Shown here: positions 1-9,434 of the stretch, in pieces
Position numbering within the stretch: the stretch's first letter is position 1
Layout of the letters: every line of letters begins with the position of its first letter
Source of the DNA: Escallonia rubra
Lineage: Eukaryota > Streptophyta > Magnoliopsida > Escalloniales > Escalloniaceae
Length of the DNA stretch: 64,000 nucleotides
Direction of reading: 5' to 3'
NCBI GenBank assembly: GCA_033065855.1
Contig: JAVXUO010002997.1
Location: 248,001-312,000, forward strand
Notes under the pieces: generated by a model
What the model saw: only the letters and a program-made list of their open reading frames with translations
Told to the model about the DNA's origin: nothing
The model's database searches: none
Program-made: the position numbers and the translations under genes

Positions 1-402
1 GGCGCGGCAGTGGTGGCAGCGCGGCAGTGGTGGCGGCGGTCCTTCAGTTTTGAAGATGGACGGCAGTGGCGGCGTCGGTGGCGGTGGCAGGCTATATTCC
101 GTCGGGGGCTAGGTTGCCGGGGATGGCGACGGAGGAAATATCGCCAGTGAGAGAGAGAGCAACGGGAGAAAGAAAAGTAGAAGAGGATATGATCTTTTTA
201 AGGCCTTTACCGACGGAACACACCCGTCGGTAAAAGTCCGTCGGCAAAACCCTACTTTCACCGACGGGTATTTTTACTGACGGAATTATTCCGTCGTCAA
301 AAATTTTTACCGACGGTTTTTTCCATCTCTGAAAAGACTTTTAGCGACGGAATTTCGTCCGTCGCTAAAAGTCCGTCGCTAATTCCCTCTTTTCTTGTAG
401 TG
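1..402 (-). mobile_element. CACTA transposon terminal fragment
   Basis: Read on the minus strand the fragment starts with CACTACAAGAAAA (390-402), the classical plant CACTA terminus. It is followed by dense subterminal repeats of the type TAGCGACGGA / CCGTCGCTAAA on both strands (about 200-380). Bases 1-160 are a GC-rich GGCGGCAGTGG-type tract resembling the leader found behind the second CACTA terminus at 28498. No transposase is visible; the element runs off the window. It directly abuts the 26S rRNA sequence at 403 and removes the last part of that 26S. Family assignment rests on the terminal motif and subterminal repeats. Confidence 0.8.
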
Positions 403-1975
403 TTCAAGGCGGCCCTCGTGACTCGTCCACCGCGGGGGCTTTGCCAACAGTACGTGCCTTTGGGGATCCAAGGACCCCTACTGTTGGTCGGCAAATAGGC
501 GGTAGGTGCATGCGTCACTTCTAGAGTCATTTCACAAAGTCGGACTAGAGTCAAGCTCAACAAGGTCTTCTTTCCCTGCTGATTCTGCCAAGCCCATTCC
601 TTTGGCTGTGGTTTCGCTGGATAGTAGACATGGACAGTGGGAATCTCGTTAATCCATTCATGCACGTCACTAATTAGATGATGAGGCATTTGGCTACCTT
701 AAGAGATTCATAGTTACTCCCGCCGTTCTCCCGCGCTTGGTTAAATTTCTTCACTTTGATATTCAGAACACTAGGCAGAAATCACATTGCATTAGCATCC
801 GCTGGGAGCATCGCAATGTATTGTTTTAATTAAACAGTCTGATTCCCCTTGTCCGTACCAGTTCTGAGTCGACTGTTCGACGCCCGGGGAAGGCCCCCGA
901 TGGGGCCATTCTTAGTCCGTCCCTGGTCGGCACGCGGCTACTCGCTTTAGCTACGAGAGCAGCTCGAGCAATCCACCAACAGCCAACGGGTTCGGGACAG
1001 GGACCCCCGTGCCCAGCCTTCGGAGCTAATCCTTTTCCCGAGGTTACAAATCCATTTGACCGACTTCCCTTGCCTACATTGTTCCATCGACTAGAGGTTG
1101 TTCAGCTTGGAGACCGATGCGGTTATGAGTACGACCGGGCGTGGGAGGCACTCGGTCCTCCAGATTTTCAAGGGTCGCTGGGGGCGCACCTGACACCATA
1201 TGATGTGCGGTGGTTTTCTGGCCACTTGACCTACCTCAAGCTGAGCCGTTTCCAGGGTGGGCAGGTTGTTAAAAGGAAAATATAACTCTTCCCGAGGCCC
1301 CCGCCAATGTCTCTGAACTCACTAATGTTGCCGTAAGCCGCCACGTCCTAGTTTAATAATTTTAACCCGATTCCTTTTCAAAGTTCGTGTGGAATGCATT
1401 ATCTGACGGGCTTCCCCCATCTCTTAAGATCGACCAATCCATGTGCAAGTCCCGTCGTTCACATGGAACCTTTCCCCTCTTCGGCACTCAAAGTTCTTAT
1501 TTGAATATTTGCTGTTACCACTACGATTCGCACCGACAGTAGCTCCGCCCAAGGTTTTGAAGCGACCGCCGCGCCCTCCTACTTATTGGGGCCTGACACT
1601 TACCCCGACGGCCGGGTATAGGTCGAACGCTTAAGCGCCATCCATTTTCGGGGCTAGTTGATTCGGCAGGTGATTTGTTACACACTCCTTTGCGGATTTC
1701 AACTTCTATGGCCATCGTCCTGCTACGTTAATCGACCAACACCTTTTGTGGGTTCTAGGTTAGCGCACAGTTGGGCACCGTAAATTGGCTTCTGATTCAT
1801 CCCGCATTGCCAGTTCTGCTTACAAAAAATGGCCCACTTGAAGCTCTCGATTCCTTGGCAGGGCTCAATGAAACAGCCCAGCCGTCCTACCCATTTACAG
1901 TTTAAGAATAGGTCGAAGGCGTTGCACCCCCGATGCCTCTAATCATTGGCTTTACTTGATAGAACTCGCAACCGA

Positions 1976-2010
<35 letters not shown>

Positions 2011-2131
2011 TAGCTACTAGATGGTTCGATTAGTCTTTTGCCCCTATACCCAAGTCAGACAAACGATTTGCACATCAGTATCACTGCAAGCCTCCACCAG
2101 AGTTTCCTCTGGCTTCGCCTCTTTCAGGCAA

Positions 2132-2168
<37 letters not shown>

Positions 2169-2540
2169 ACTCGAACCTTACTCATAAGATCAAGGTTGGT
2201 CGGCGGTGCACCCCGCGAGGGGGAACCTACCAATCAGATTCCTTTTGCCTTGCAGGTTTGATAACCCGTCGACTTGCACACATGTCAGACTCCTTGGTCC
2301 CTGTTTCAAGACGGGCCAAATGGGGAGCCCGCATGCCGGTGCCAGGAGCGTACATATGCCAATGCACGTCGGGATGGCGCGTGCTGCTTACCTCGATCGA
2401 CACGATGACATTCTGGGGCATATCGACTGCCCTGGTTTTTGCCACTGTGCCAATCAGCACCGGTCCATGCCCCGAGTTGATCGGAGGACCGGCTCTCGCC
2501 GTTCCACATCTGACCGGGGCACATCGCCGGTCCCCATCCA

Positions 2541-2596
<56 letters not shown>

Positions 2597-2961
2597 ATTT
2601 CCATTGCGGTATTGGTTTGCTATCGGTCTCTCACCAGTATTTAGCCTTGGAAGGAAATTATCGCCCGATTGAGGCTGCATTCCCAAATAACCCGACTCGT
2701 AGACAACGCCTCGTGGTGCGATAAGGTCTGAGCACCATGGGCTCTCACCCTTTCCTGTGCCCCCTTCCAGGGGACTTGGGCCTCGTCCGCCGTTAAGGAC
2801 GCTTCTCCAGATTACCATTCGGACAGTGAGGTTGTCCGATTTTCAAGCTGGGCTCTTCCCGGTTCGCTCGCCGCTACTACGGGAATCCTTTTAAGTTTCT
2901 TTTCCTCCGCTTATTTTTATGGTTAATCTCAGCGGGTAGTCCCGCCTGACTTGGGGTCGCG
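403..2961 (-). rRNA. 26S rRNA pseudogene, internally deleted, 3' end lost
   Basis: The plus strand matches the reverse complement of plant 26S rRNA for nearly the whole interval, ending at the conserved 5' start (TGACTTGGGGTCGCG near 2948-2961). The gene is not intact. The 3' terminal stretch is missing at 403, where a CACTA end begins. At about 521/522 the 3' domain jumps from the block with GCATGCGTCACTTCTAG to AGTCATTTCACAAAGTC; in family members these are separated by roughly 0.7-0.8 kb, so a large internal deletion is inferred. Many C-to-T/G-to-A type differences from the conserved sequence indicate methylated, non-functional rDNA. Protein-like reading frames inside are artefacts. Confidence 0.93.
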
Positions 2962-3211
2962 GTCGAAGTGGCTTCGTCGCGATCGACGGCGCCGCATTCA
3001 GGGTCGCTGGAGATCCTGCTCGGCAACAGGGAACCGCGCGACAAGATGCGAGGCTTTGTCAACCACCACTTGTCTTGATGTCCGTTGCCGGGGACTCGTA
3101 TTTGGGCCAGTTGCCTGGCGCACGGGAGGCCAGTGTCCACCTCTGTATCTCCCCCCACGAGCCTTTTCAGGCGATGACAGGGTTTAGGGGGGGGGGGGGG
3201 CAACGCGATGC
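2962..3211 (-). other. ITS2 of the rDNA unit
   Basis: Spacer between the 26S start and the 5.8S 3' end. It contains a run of 14 G at 3187-3200, next to the 5.8S end, unusual for a conserved ITS2 and consistent with a decaying copy. Boundaries are set from the flanking rRNA genes and are accurate to a few bases. Confidence 0.8.
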
Positions 3212-3373
3212 GTGACGCTCAGGCAGACATGCCCTCTACTTAATGGCTTCGGGCAGAACTTGTGTTCAAAGACTCGATGGTTCACGAGATTCTACAATTC
3301 ACACCAAGTATCGCATTTCGCTACATTCTTCATCAATGCGAAGGCCGAAATATCCATTGCCGAGAGTCGTTTG
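3212..3373 (-). rRNA. 5.8S rRNA (diverged copy)
   Basis: The reverse complement gives the recognisable plant 5.8S: the start ACGACTCTCGGCAATGGATA, the central GATGAAGAATGTAGCGAAATG region, the GAATTGTAGAATCTCGTGAA region, and the end near GGGCATGTCTGCCTGAGCGTCA. Length of about 162 nt is normal. Several transitions from the invariant core (for example CAACGGATATC changed to CAATGGATATT) suggest it is no longer under selection. Confidence 0.92.
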
Positions 3374-3655
3374 TGTTTCAAAAAGATACGGTCGTCCCGC
3401 GCACACGCACCCCGTGGGCGTGGCGGCGTGGGATGTGCTCTCTTTTAGTTAGATTTCCTTGGCACTGTCCGCGCTGAGGGTTTTGTTATGCCGGGGGAGC
3501 CCGATGCCCCCGCTACATTGAATGTGGGTGGGGATCGTCGCACTTCCTGACCCCCGGGGGCACACCGGTAGGGCGCTCTTGCGCCCGCGCCGCCAGCCCC
3601 TGATTCTTGCGAGTGACAAACAGGTTCGCGGGTCATTTTGCTGTGCAGGTTTCGA
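3374..3655 (-). other. ITS1 of the rDNA unit
   Basis: Spacer between 5.8S and 18S. On the minus strand it contains GTGCCAAGGAA (plus-strand TTCCTTGGCAC at 3455-3465), the conserved angiosperm ITS1 core motif. This supports a flowering-plant nuclear origin. Confidence 0.82.
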
Positions 3656-3701
3656 CAATAATCTTTCGCAGATTCACCTACGGAAACCTTATTACGACTT
3701 G

Positions 3702-3741
<40 letters not shown>

Positions 3742-3779
3742 TGTCAAGGGCAACGAACCGCCCACATCGTCGTAATCCA

Positions 3780-3814
<35 letters not shown>

Positions 3815-3841
3815 TGGGCGGTGTGTACAAAGGGCAGGGAC
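3656..3841 (-). rRNA. 18S rRNA, 3' 186-nt fragment
   Basis: The plus strand shows the reverse complement of the 18S 3' end: AGATTCACCTACGGAAACC, then CCTCTAAATGATAAGGTTCA, then GGTGTGTACAAAGGGCAGGGA. Similarity stops abruptly at 3841, where conserved 18S would continue towards the decoding region. About 1.6 kb of 18S is therefore missing and the fragment is joined directly to spacer-like DNA, so the gene cannot produce a small-subunit rRNA. Confidence 0.92.
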
Positions 3842-5131
3842 CAAAAGGCACGATAAAAAGTATATGCTTTTTTTATCTCGGTCGGGTCGAGGGATCCACT
3901 GGCAACGGCGTTACGCCTTCCAGGCGTGGTAGGGGGAAATGCCGTCACGGCGCATGACCGTTGCTCTGATAATTTTAGTCCACACTCGTATCAGACTTGA
4001 GCGCGAGTCATGTCGCATGGTAAATTCCCTACAACGTATCGCAGGCTAAGCGTCGTTGCCGACCCGATCGCGTTTTCTAGCGTCCGAGTCACCCGGTGCC
4101 TCGTTTTCAAGCACTGCCATCAACAAAGCCGTCTGCAAGCTGACCTTTGCTATGAGATGTCCAGCCAAGAAGCACGTTCGGTCTCTCATTGGCCAATCTT
4201 CTAGTCGTTAGAACGTAGCCAGGCAGCCTGTCCGCTCGCCGTGCAAGTCACGTCCGTCGGCACGAGAGTTCAAGCCCCGAAGGCTGTTTTACTCGATCGC
4301 AGCTCAAGTTGCTTCCGTTGCTTCGAAAATTCCAGCCACCCAACATGTTCGATCACAGCGCGAGTCATGGCCTCTACGTTAAGAAATCATGCCAAGTAGT
4401 ATTCGATCGATTGTGGCGCAAGTCATTTTGCATAGGCGTCGTCTCAGTCCGTGCAATGTTCTTGCTAGGCAAGGAGAATTCATGAGATGACAGCAACTAG
4501 GCCATCACCGGCTACTAAAATCGTGCCATCGTTGCTAGATAGTGCCCAGGCCATGCCCAAGCCAAACCCCCCTTGCGGGGGCGTTGCCTCGAGCATGGCA
4601 TCGTGCAACGCCGCCGCTAGGCAAGAAGAATTCACGAGATGGCAGCTACTAGGCTGCCATGTGCTACTAAAATCATGCCATCATTGCTAGACAATGCCCC
4701 AGCCACGCCGAAGCCAACACCCCCCCCCCTCGCACAGTGCCCAAGCTGCTCACTTGAGGCCCCTGCTTATAGTACCATTAGGTGGAAAAACCAAGTTGTC
4801 AGTAGTAGACGTCACTTTGTTCGAGGAGTCATAGTGCCCTTTTTTTTAAGGGCAAATTTTTGTGATGTGATATCACTCCCAAATGAAAGATAATAATGTA
4901 AGGGAGGTACTGAAAAAAAGTTCGGAATTTTTGGACATGTATGCCATTTTTTTTTTCGAATTTCCAAAGAAAAAATCATCAAAAAATACAAAAAAATCAC
5001 AGAATAAAAGGGAGAAAAATCTGAAACTTTGGGTAATATATTAGTTTCATATGAGGAAAACCTAGGAATCAAAAAATCACAAATGGCACGAGGGAATAAT
5101 TTTGTGAGAAAATGCATGGTGGAATTAAAAA
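3842..5131 (-). other. Probable rDNA external transcribed / intergenic spacer, proximal part
   Basis: Lies where the 5' ETS and IGS of a minus-strand unit should be. It contains a diffuse repeat of about 57 bp around GATC-(N)-GCGCGAGTCATG near 4291, 4348 and 4402, with related words near 4000. A two-copy 152-bp repeat follows. From about 4840 the sequence becomes AT-rich with no recognisable feature up to the inserted palindrome. Assignment is by position; no Pol I promoter was recognised. Confidence 0.55.
4467..4770. repeat. Two-copy 152-bp tandem repeat in the rDNA spacer
   Basis: AGGCAAGGAGAATTCATGAGA at 4467 recurs as AGGCAAGAAGAATTCACGAGA at 4619, a spacing of 152 bp. The following sequence through CTACTAAAATC, TGCCATC and TTGCTAGA is also repeated. 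This is a typical IGS subrepeat arrangement. The second copy ends in a C-rich run near 4722. Confidence 0.8.
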
Positions 5132-6715
5132 GGGTTAATTACAAAACTGTCCCCTGAGGTTTACACGTTTTTGCACTTTGCTCCCCGTGTTTACAACTTT
5201 TGCAATATTGTCCCCTGAGGTTGACAAAACCATTGCAAACAGCTCCAAAATTGGATGGCCGTCTAAATTCGGACGTTAAGTCAGCATGTGCTGTGCACAT
5301 GCCATTTTGGCATGGGTAGATCTGTCATTTCGCATAGTGTTAAATACAAAACTGTCCCCTGAGTTTACACATTTTTGCAAATCGCTCCCTGTGTTTTCAA
5401 CTTTTGCAATAATGTTCCCTGACCTTGACAAAAATATCGCAAACGAGTCCAAAATTAGATTTTCATTTAAAATTGGACGTTAAATCCGTATGTAATGCGC
5501 GCATGCTTTTTGGTATGTGAATATCTGTCAATTTTCACCTCATCTCCCTTTCCATTTAAAAAAATTGTAACTATTGTTGCCATAATTGTAGTTTATCACA
5601 TGTAAGTAGAAAATAAATTCTACACCTTATAAAACTCTACTTAATCAATGTATCGTCATATTAAGATTTAATTTTAACTATTAACACATTAAAAATACTT
5701 TAATATGTATAAAAGAATGTAAAATATTTTTTATAAATGAAGTCATATCACTTTGTAAATTATTTTTGAAAGATCTTTATTTCTGAATTTATATATTTTT
5801 GATTTACGATTTTCAATTTAAAGTCAACTTTCATTTATTATTCTCAATTTAAATTTAAAAACATAGAGAAAGGGAGATAGGATGAGAATTGACAGATATT
5901 TCCATGAGGTTTAAATTTAAAGTCAACTTTTTGGCATGGAAATATATGTCAATTCTCATCCCATCTCCGTTTCTCTATGTTTTTAAATTTAAATTGAGAA
6001 TAATAAATGAAAGTTGACTTTAAATTGAAAATTGAAAATCGTAAATCAAAAATATATAATTCATAAATAAAGATCTTTCAAAAATAATTTACAAAGTGAT
6101 ATGACTTCATTTATAAAAATATTTTACATTCTTTTATACGTATTAAAGTATTTTTAAGGTGTTAATAGTTAAAATTAAATCCTAATATGACGATACATTG
6201 ATTAAGTAGAGTTTTATAAGGTGTAGAATTTATTTTCTACTTACATGTGATAAATTACAATTATGGCAACAATAGTTACAATTTTTTTTAAATGGAAAGG
6301 GAGATGAGGTGAAAATTGACAGATATTCACATGCCAAAAAGCATGCGCGTATTACATACGGATTTAACGTCCAATTTTAAATGAAAATCTAATTTTGGAC
6401 TCGTTTGCGATATTTTTGTCAAGGTCAGGAAACATTATTGCAAAAGTTGAAAACACAGGGAGCGATTTGCAAAAATGTGTAAACTCAGGGGACAGTTTTG
6501 TATTTAACACTATGTGAAATGACAGATCTACCCATGCCAAAATGGCATGTGCACAGCACATGCTGACTTAACGTCCGAATTTAGACGGCCATCCAATTTT
6601 GGAGCTGTTTGCAATAGTTTTATCAACTTCAGGGGACAATATTGTAAAAGTTGTAAACACGGGGAGCAAAGTGCAAAAACGTGTAAACCTCAGGGGACAG
6701 TTTTGTAATTAACCA
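5132..6715. mobile_element. Palindromic Mutator-like (foldback) element inserted in the rDNA spacer
   Basis: The two halves are near-perfect inverted repeats: arm 5132-5906, 28-nt loop 5907-5934, arm 5935-6715. Termini read GGTTAATTACAAAACTGTCC and its complement. A 9-bp duplication AATTAAAAA flanks it (5123-5131 and 6716-6724), as expected for Mutator-like transposition. Each arm also holds an internal second copy of its outer 200 bp (about 5134 and 5337, and mirror images). There is no transposase; the mirror-image small reading frames at 5286-5483 and 6364-6561 only reflect the palindrome. Confidence 0.88.
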
Positions 6716-7128
6716 AATTAAAAATACGGAATATTAGAGAAAAATAGGAAAAAGGCATAAAGATGGGGTTTGCAATATGGAGATGGGTATTTTGGTGTGA
6801 GGAGGTTCAAAAGTGGTTGTTCGGTTGAGATATATGTGGGATATATGTAAGCCGTCGCAGGTGCGATGCACTGCATAGTCTTGACGGGGAGTGTCGTGTC
6901 GCACCGGCTACCATTGGTGCGTTTTTCAACAAAATTTATGGATGCGTTGCACTATCATAAGCATTTGGAAAGCAACGAGTAAGGACTTGTTTTCGTTCCG
7001 GGCGGGTGATGTAGCCTCCAAATGCGTTTTCTAGCACGCTGCACCGCGCACATGCGATGCGGTGGCCTTGCTTGGCCGTTGCTAGGCTGTCTTGGCCTAA
7101 AAACAACTTGCGACAACCTCGATGGTGT
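6716..7128 (-). other. rDNA spacer segment without recognised features
   Basis: Continues the spacer interrupted by the palindromic element. It contains the doublet ATATATGTGGGATATATGT (about 6829-6848) but no convincing plant Pol I start motif in the correct orientation. No gene is seen. Confidence 0.45.
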
Positions 7129-7505
7129 GAGAGTTTTAGCCATGGCAAGGCCAAGCCATGCCCATGCGAAGGTTGTGGCTGCCTTGGCCGAGAAAATGGG
7201 CCTGGGGAACCTCAATGGCACGAGAATTCTAGCCACGGGCAAGGCCAAGCCATGCCCATGCCAAGGCTGTGGCTGCCATGGCCGAGGAAATGGGGCTGGG
7301 GAACCTCAATGCTGTAAGAATTCTAGCCATAGGCAAGGCCAAGCCACGCCCCTGACTAGGCTATGGCTGCCTTGGCCAAGAAAATAGGGTTGGGGAACCT
7401 CTATGCTGCGAGAATTCTAGCCACGGGCAAGGCCAAGCAATGCCTATGCCAAGGTTGTGGCTTCCTTGGTTGAGAAAATGGGGTGGGGAAACCTCAAAAT
7501 GAGAT
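7129..7505. repeat. 94-bp tandem repeats of the rDNA spacer (4 units)
   Basis: Units begin near 7129, 7222, 7316 and 7410, each with a version of GAGAATTCTAGCC followed by GGCAAGGCCAAGCCATGCC and ending with GGGGAACCTCAATG. Spacings are 93, 94 and 94 bp. Units diverge by several substitutions. Typical of IGS subrepeats; long reading frames across them are by-products of the repeat. Confidence 0.85.
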
Positions 7506-7539
7506 CTATAGTCATTTATAAGGCAGGTAGCCCAGGCCA

Positions 7540-8660
7540 CGGCCATGCACCCACAAGGCTAAACCCCCACACAAGGCCGAGGCTGAGGTTGCCGAGGCCA
7601 AGCAAGGCACGCCTTGCCAAGGCCAAGGTAGCCATGGCCAAGCAAGCCAAGGCAGAGCAAGGCAAGCCCAGGCAAGGCATGACCAAGCAATACCAAGGCA
7701 GCCACGGCCAAGCCAAGGCAGCCTAGGCCTTGCAAGGCCAGAACCAAGCAAGCCAAGGCTGACCAAGGCCAAGCACGGCCAAGCATGTCCGAGCAATGCA
7801 AGGCCAGGAAAATTGGAGAAGACCGAGCAAGGCGAAGGCAGACTAGGCCAAGTGAGGCCTAGCAAGGCAAGGCCAAGCGAGGTCGAGCAAGGCCAGGCAA
7901 GGCTAATGCTGCCTAGGCCAAGCGAAGTCGAGCAATGCAAGGCCAAGCAAGGTCGAGCAAGGCTAGGGAAGGCCAAGGCAACCTAGACCAAGCAAGGCCA
8001 TGCAAGTGTAGGCCAAGTGAGGCTGAGCAGGGCAAGGCCAAGCAAGGCCAAGACATCCATGACCAAGCAAGGCTAGGCCAAGTGAGGCCAAGCAAGGCAA
8101 GGCCGAGCATGGAAAGGCCAAGCAAGGCAAAGACAGCTATGGCCAAGCAAGCTTAGGCCAAGCAAGGCAAGGCCGAGCATGGAAAGGCCAAGCAAGGCAA
8201 AGGCAACTATGGCCAAGCAAGGCCAAGCAAGCTTAGGCCAAGCGAGGCCAAGCAAGGCAAGGCCGAGCAGGGCAAGGCCAAGCAAGTCCAAGGCAGCCAT
8301 GACAAGTAAGGCCAAGGCAGTCTAGACCAAGCAAGGCCAAGCGAGGCCAATCAACTCAAGGTTGAGCAAGGCCAAGGTAGCCACGGCCAAGGGGGGCCAA
8401 GGCAGGCAGGGGAAAGAATGGCCATGGCATCCTAGTCCATGTAAGGCCATGGCCAAGCAAGGCAAGGCTGAGTAAGGCAAGGCTGTGCAAGGCAAGGCCA
8501 CGCAAGGCAAGGCCGAGGCAGCCACGACCTAGCAAGGCCAAGGCAGCCGCGGCCAAGCAAGGCCAAGGTAGGCACGTGCAAGAATGGCCAAGGCAGCCTA
8601 GGCCAAGCCAGGGCTGAGCAAGACAAGGCCAAGTAAGGCCAGTCAAGGCCACGGCCATGC
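7540..8660. repeat. Minisatellite of AAGGCCAAGCA-type units in the rDNA spacer
   Basis: About 1.1 kb made of degenerate 10-11 bp words around CAAGGCCAAG / CAAGGCAAGG. A higher-order period is locally visible: GGCCGAGCATGGAAAGGCC occurs at 8101 and again at 8171, 70 bp apart. The same core words are present in the neighbouring 94-bp units, suggesting one derived from the other. The Ala/Leu/Pro/Trp-rich reading frames on the minus strand (7512-8722) are repeat artefacts. Confidence 0.88.
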
Positions 8661-8889
8661 CCATGCACGAGGGCACGCGATGAAGGCAACACGCACGCAC
8701 GCCATGCGAATAAGGCAGCCACGACTGAAAACTTCGGAGGAGAGAATCATTCGGGAGATAAGCCCTGGGATACCTAGGACATTAGGGTGGTAGGCTGCCA
8801 TGGCCTCAGGGAACCTCTGGGGGGTTTGGAGGAAAGGATATGGGGGGAGGGATGAAAGTATGTTGGTGTGAAGTTGTTGTTGGGGGGAG
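8661..8889 (-). other. Spacer adjacent to the 3' end of the upstream 26S
   Basis: Non-repetitive purine-rich sequence between the minisatellite and the 26S terminus, in the position of the 3' external spacer of the neighbouring rDNA unit. No gene or processing signal was recognised. Confidence 0.5.
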
Positions 8890-9314
8890 GGGAGGGACGA
8901 ATCTGAGCGACGCAGGGCTGAATCTTACAGGATCGTGGCAGCAAGGCCACTCTACCTCTTACAATACCCCGTCGCATATTTAAGTCATTTGCAAAGGATT
9001 CTACCAGCCGCTCAGTGGGAATAATACTTCAAGGTGGCCCTTGCGGGCTCGTCCGCCACGGGGGCTTGGCCAACGACACATGCCTTTAGGGATCCGAAGA
9101 CCCCTACTGCTGGTCAGCAAATGGGCGGCATGCGCATGCGTCGCTTCTAGCCCGTATTCTGACTTTGAGGTATTCAGTCATAATCCAGCGCATGGTATCT
9201 TCACGCCACTGGCTTTTCAACAAAGCGCGATGACCAATTGTGCGAATAAACGGTTCCTCTCGTACTAGGTATAATTACTATTGTGACACTGTCATCAGTA
9301 GGGTAAAACTAACT
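8890..9314 (-). rRNA. 26S rRNA 3'-terminal fragment of the neighbouring rDNA unit
   Basis: The reverse complement reads the conserved 26S 3' end: GAGAGGAACCG near 9255, the alpha-sarcin-proximal downstream region, TGGTCATCGCGCTT, GAAGCGACGCATGCGC, and the terminal region with GGGGTATTGTAAGAGGTAGA and ATTCGTCCC. Similarity begins on the right at about 9314 (GTAGGGTAAAACTAA on the plus strand) and breaks off, so only the last 425 nt or so remain. Together with 403-3841 this shows a head-to-tail array remnant: one full repeat period lies in the window. Confidence 0.9.
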
Positions 9315-9434
9315 ATTGGATAATTACTATTGTGACAAAGAGTGGAGGTTAGAATCATGACCAACCACTACAAAGAGTGGAGGTTAGAATCATGACACTT
9401 TTTGTAGTGGTTGGTCATGATTCCAACCTCCACT
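9315..9434. repeat. Rearranged filler sequence at the rDNA / inverted-repeat junction
   Basis: ATAATTACTATTGTGACA of the 26S (9271-9288) is repeated at 9320-9337. A 27-nt block is present directly twice (9335-9361 and 9370-9396). Its inverse follows at 9414-9435, so 9341-9375 can pair with about 9399-9434. CACTACAAAAAGTG-like sequence lies within the hairpin. Homology to the right arm starts immediately after. Confidence 0.75.

Noticed and set aside
2021-2724. Two overlapping 170-180 codon plus-strand reading frames
   Set aside because: They lie antisense within conserved 26S rRNA sequence; no protein similarity and high rRNA identity.
5286-6561. Two identical 65-codon proteins in opposite orientation
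   Set aside because: Simply the two arms of the palindromic element; not independent genes.
6825-6860. ATATATGTGGGATATATGT considered as a Pol I promoter
   Set aside because: Does not fit the plant TATATA(A/G)GGG start motif in the minus orientation required by the unit.
7129-7505. Regular 94-bp repeats considered as a CRISPR-like array
   Set aside because: Units are contiguous tandem copies with no unique spacers, in plant rDNA spacer.
7512-8722. Several leucine/alanine/tryptophan-rich minus-strand frames up to 154 codons
   Set aside because: Produced by the 10-11 bp spacer minisatellite, which lacks stops in several frames.
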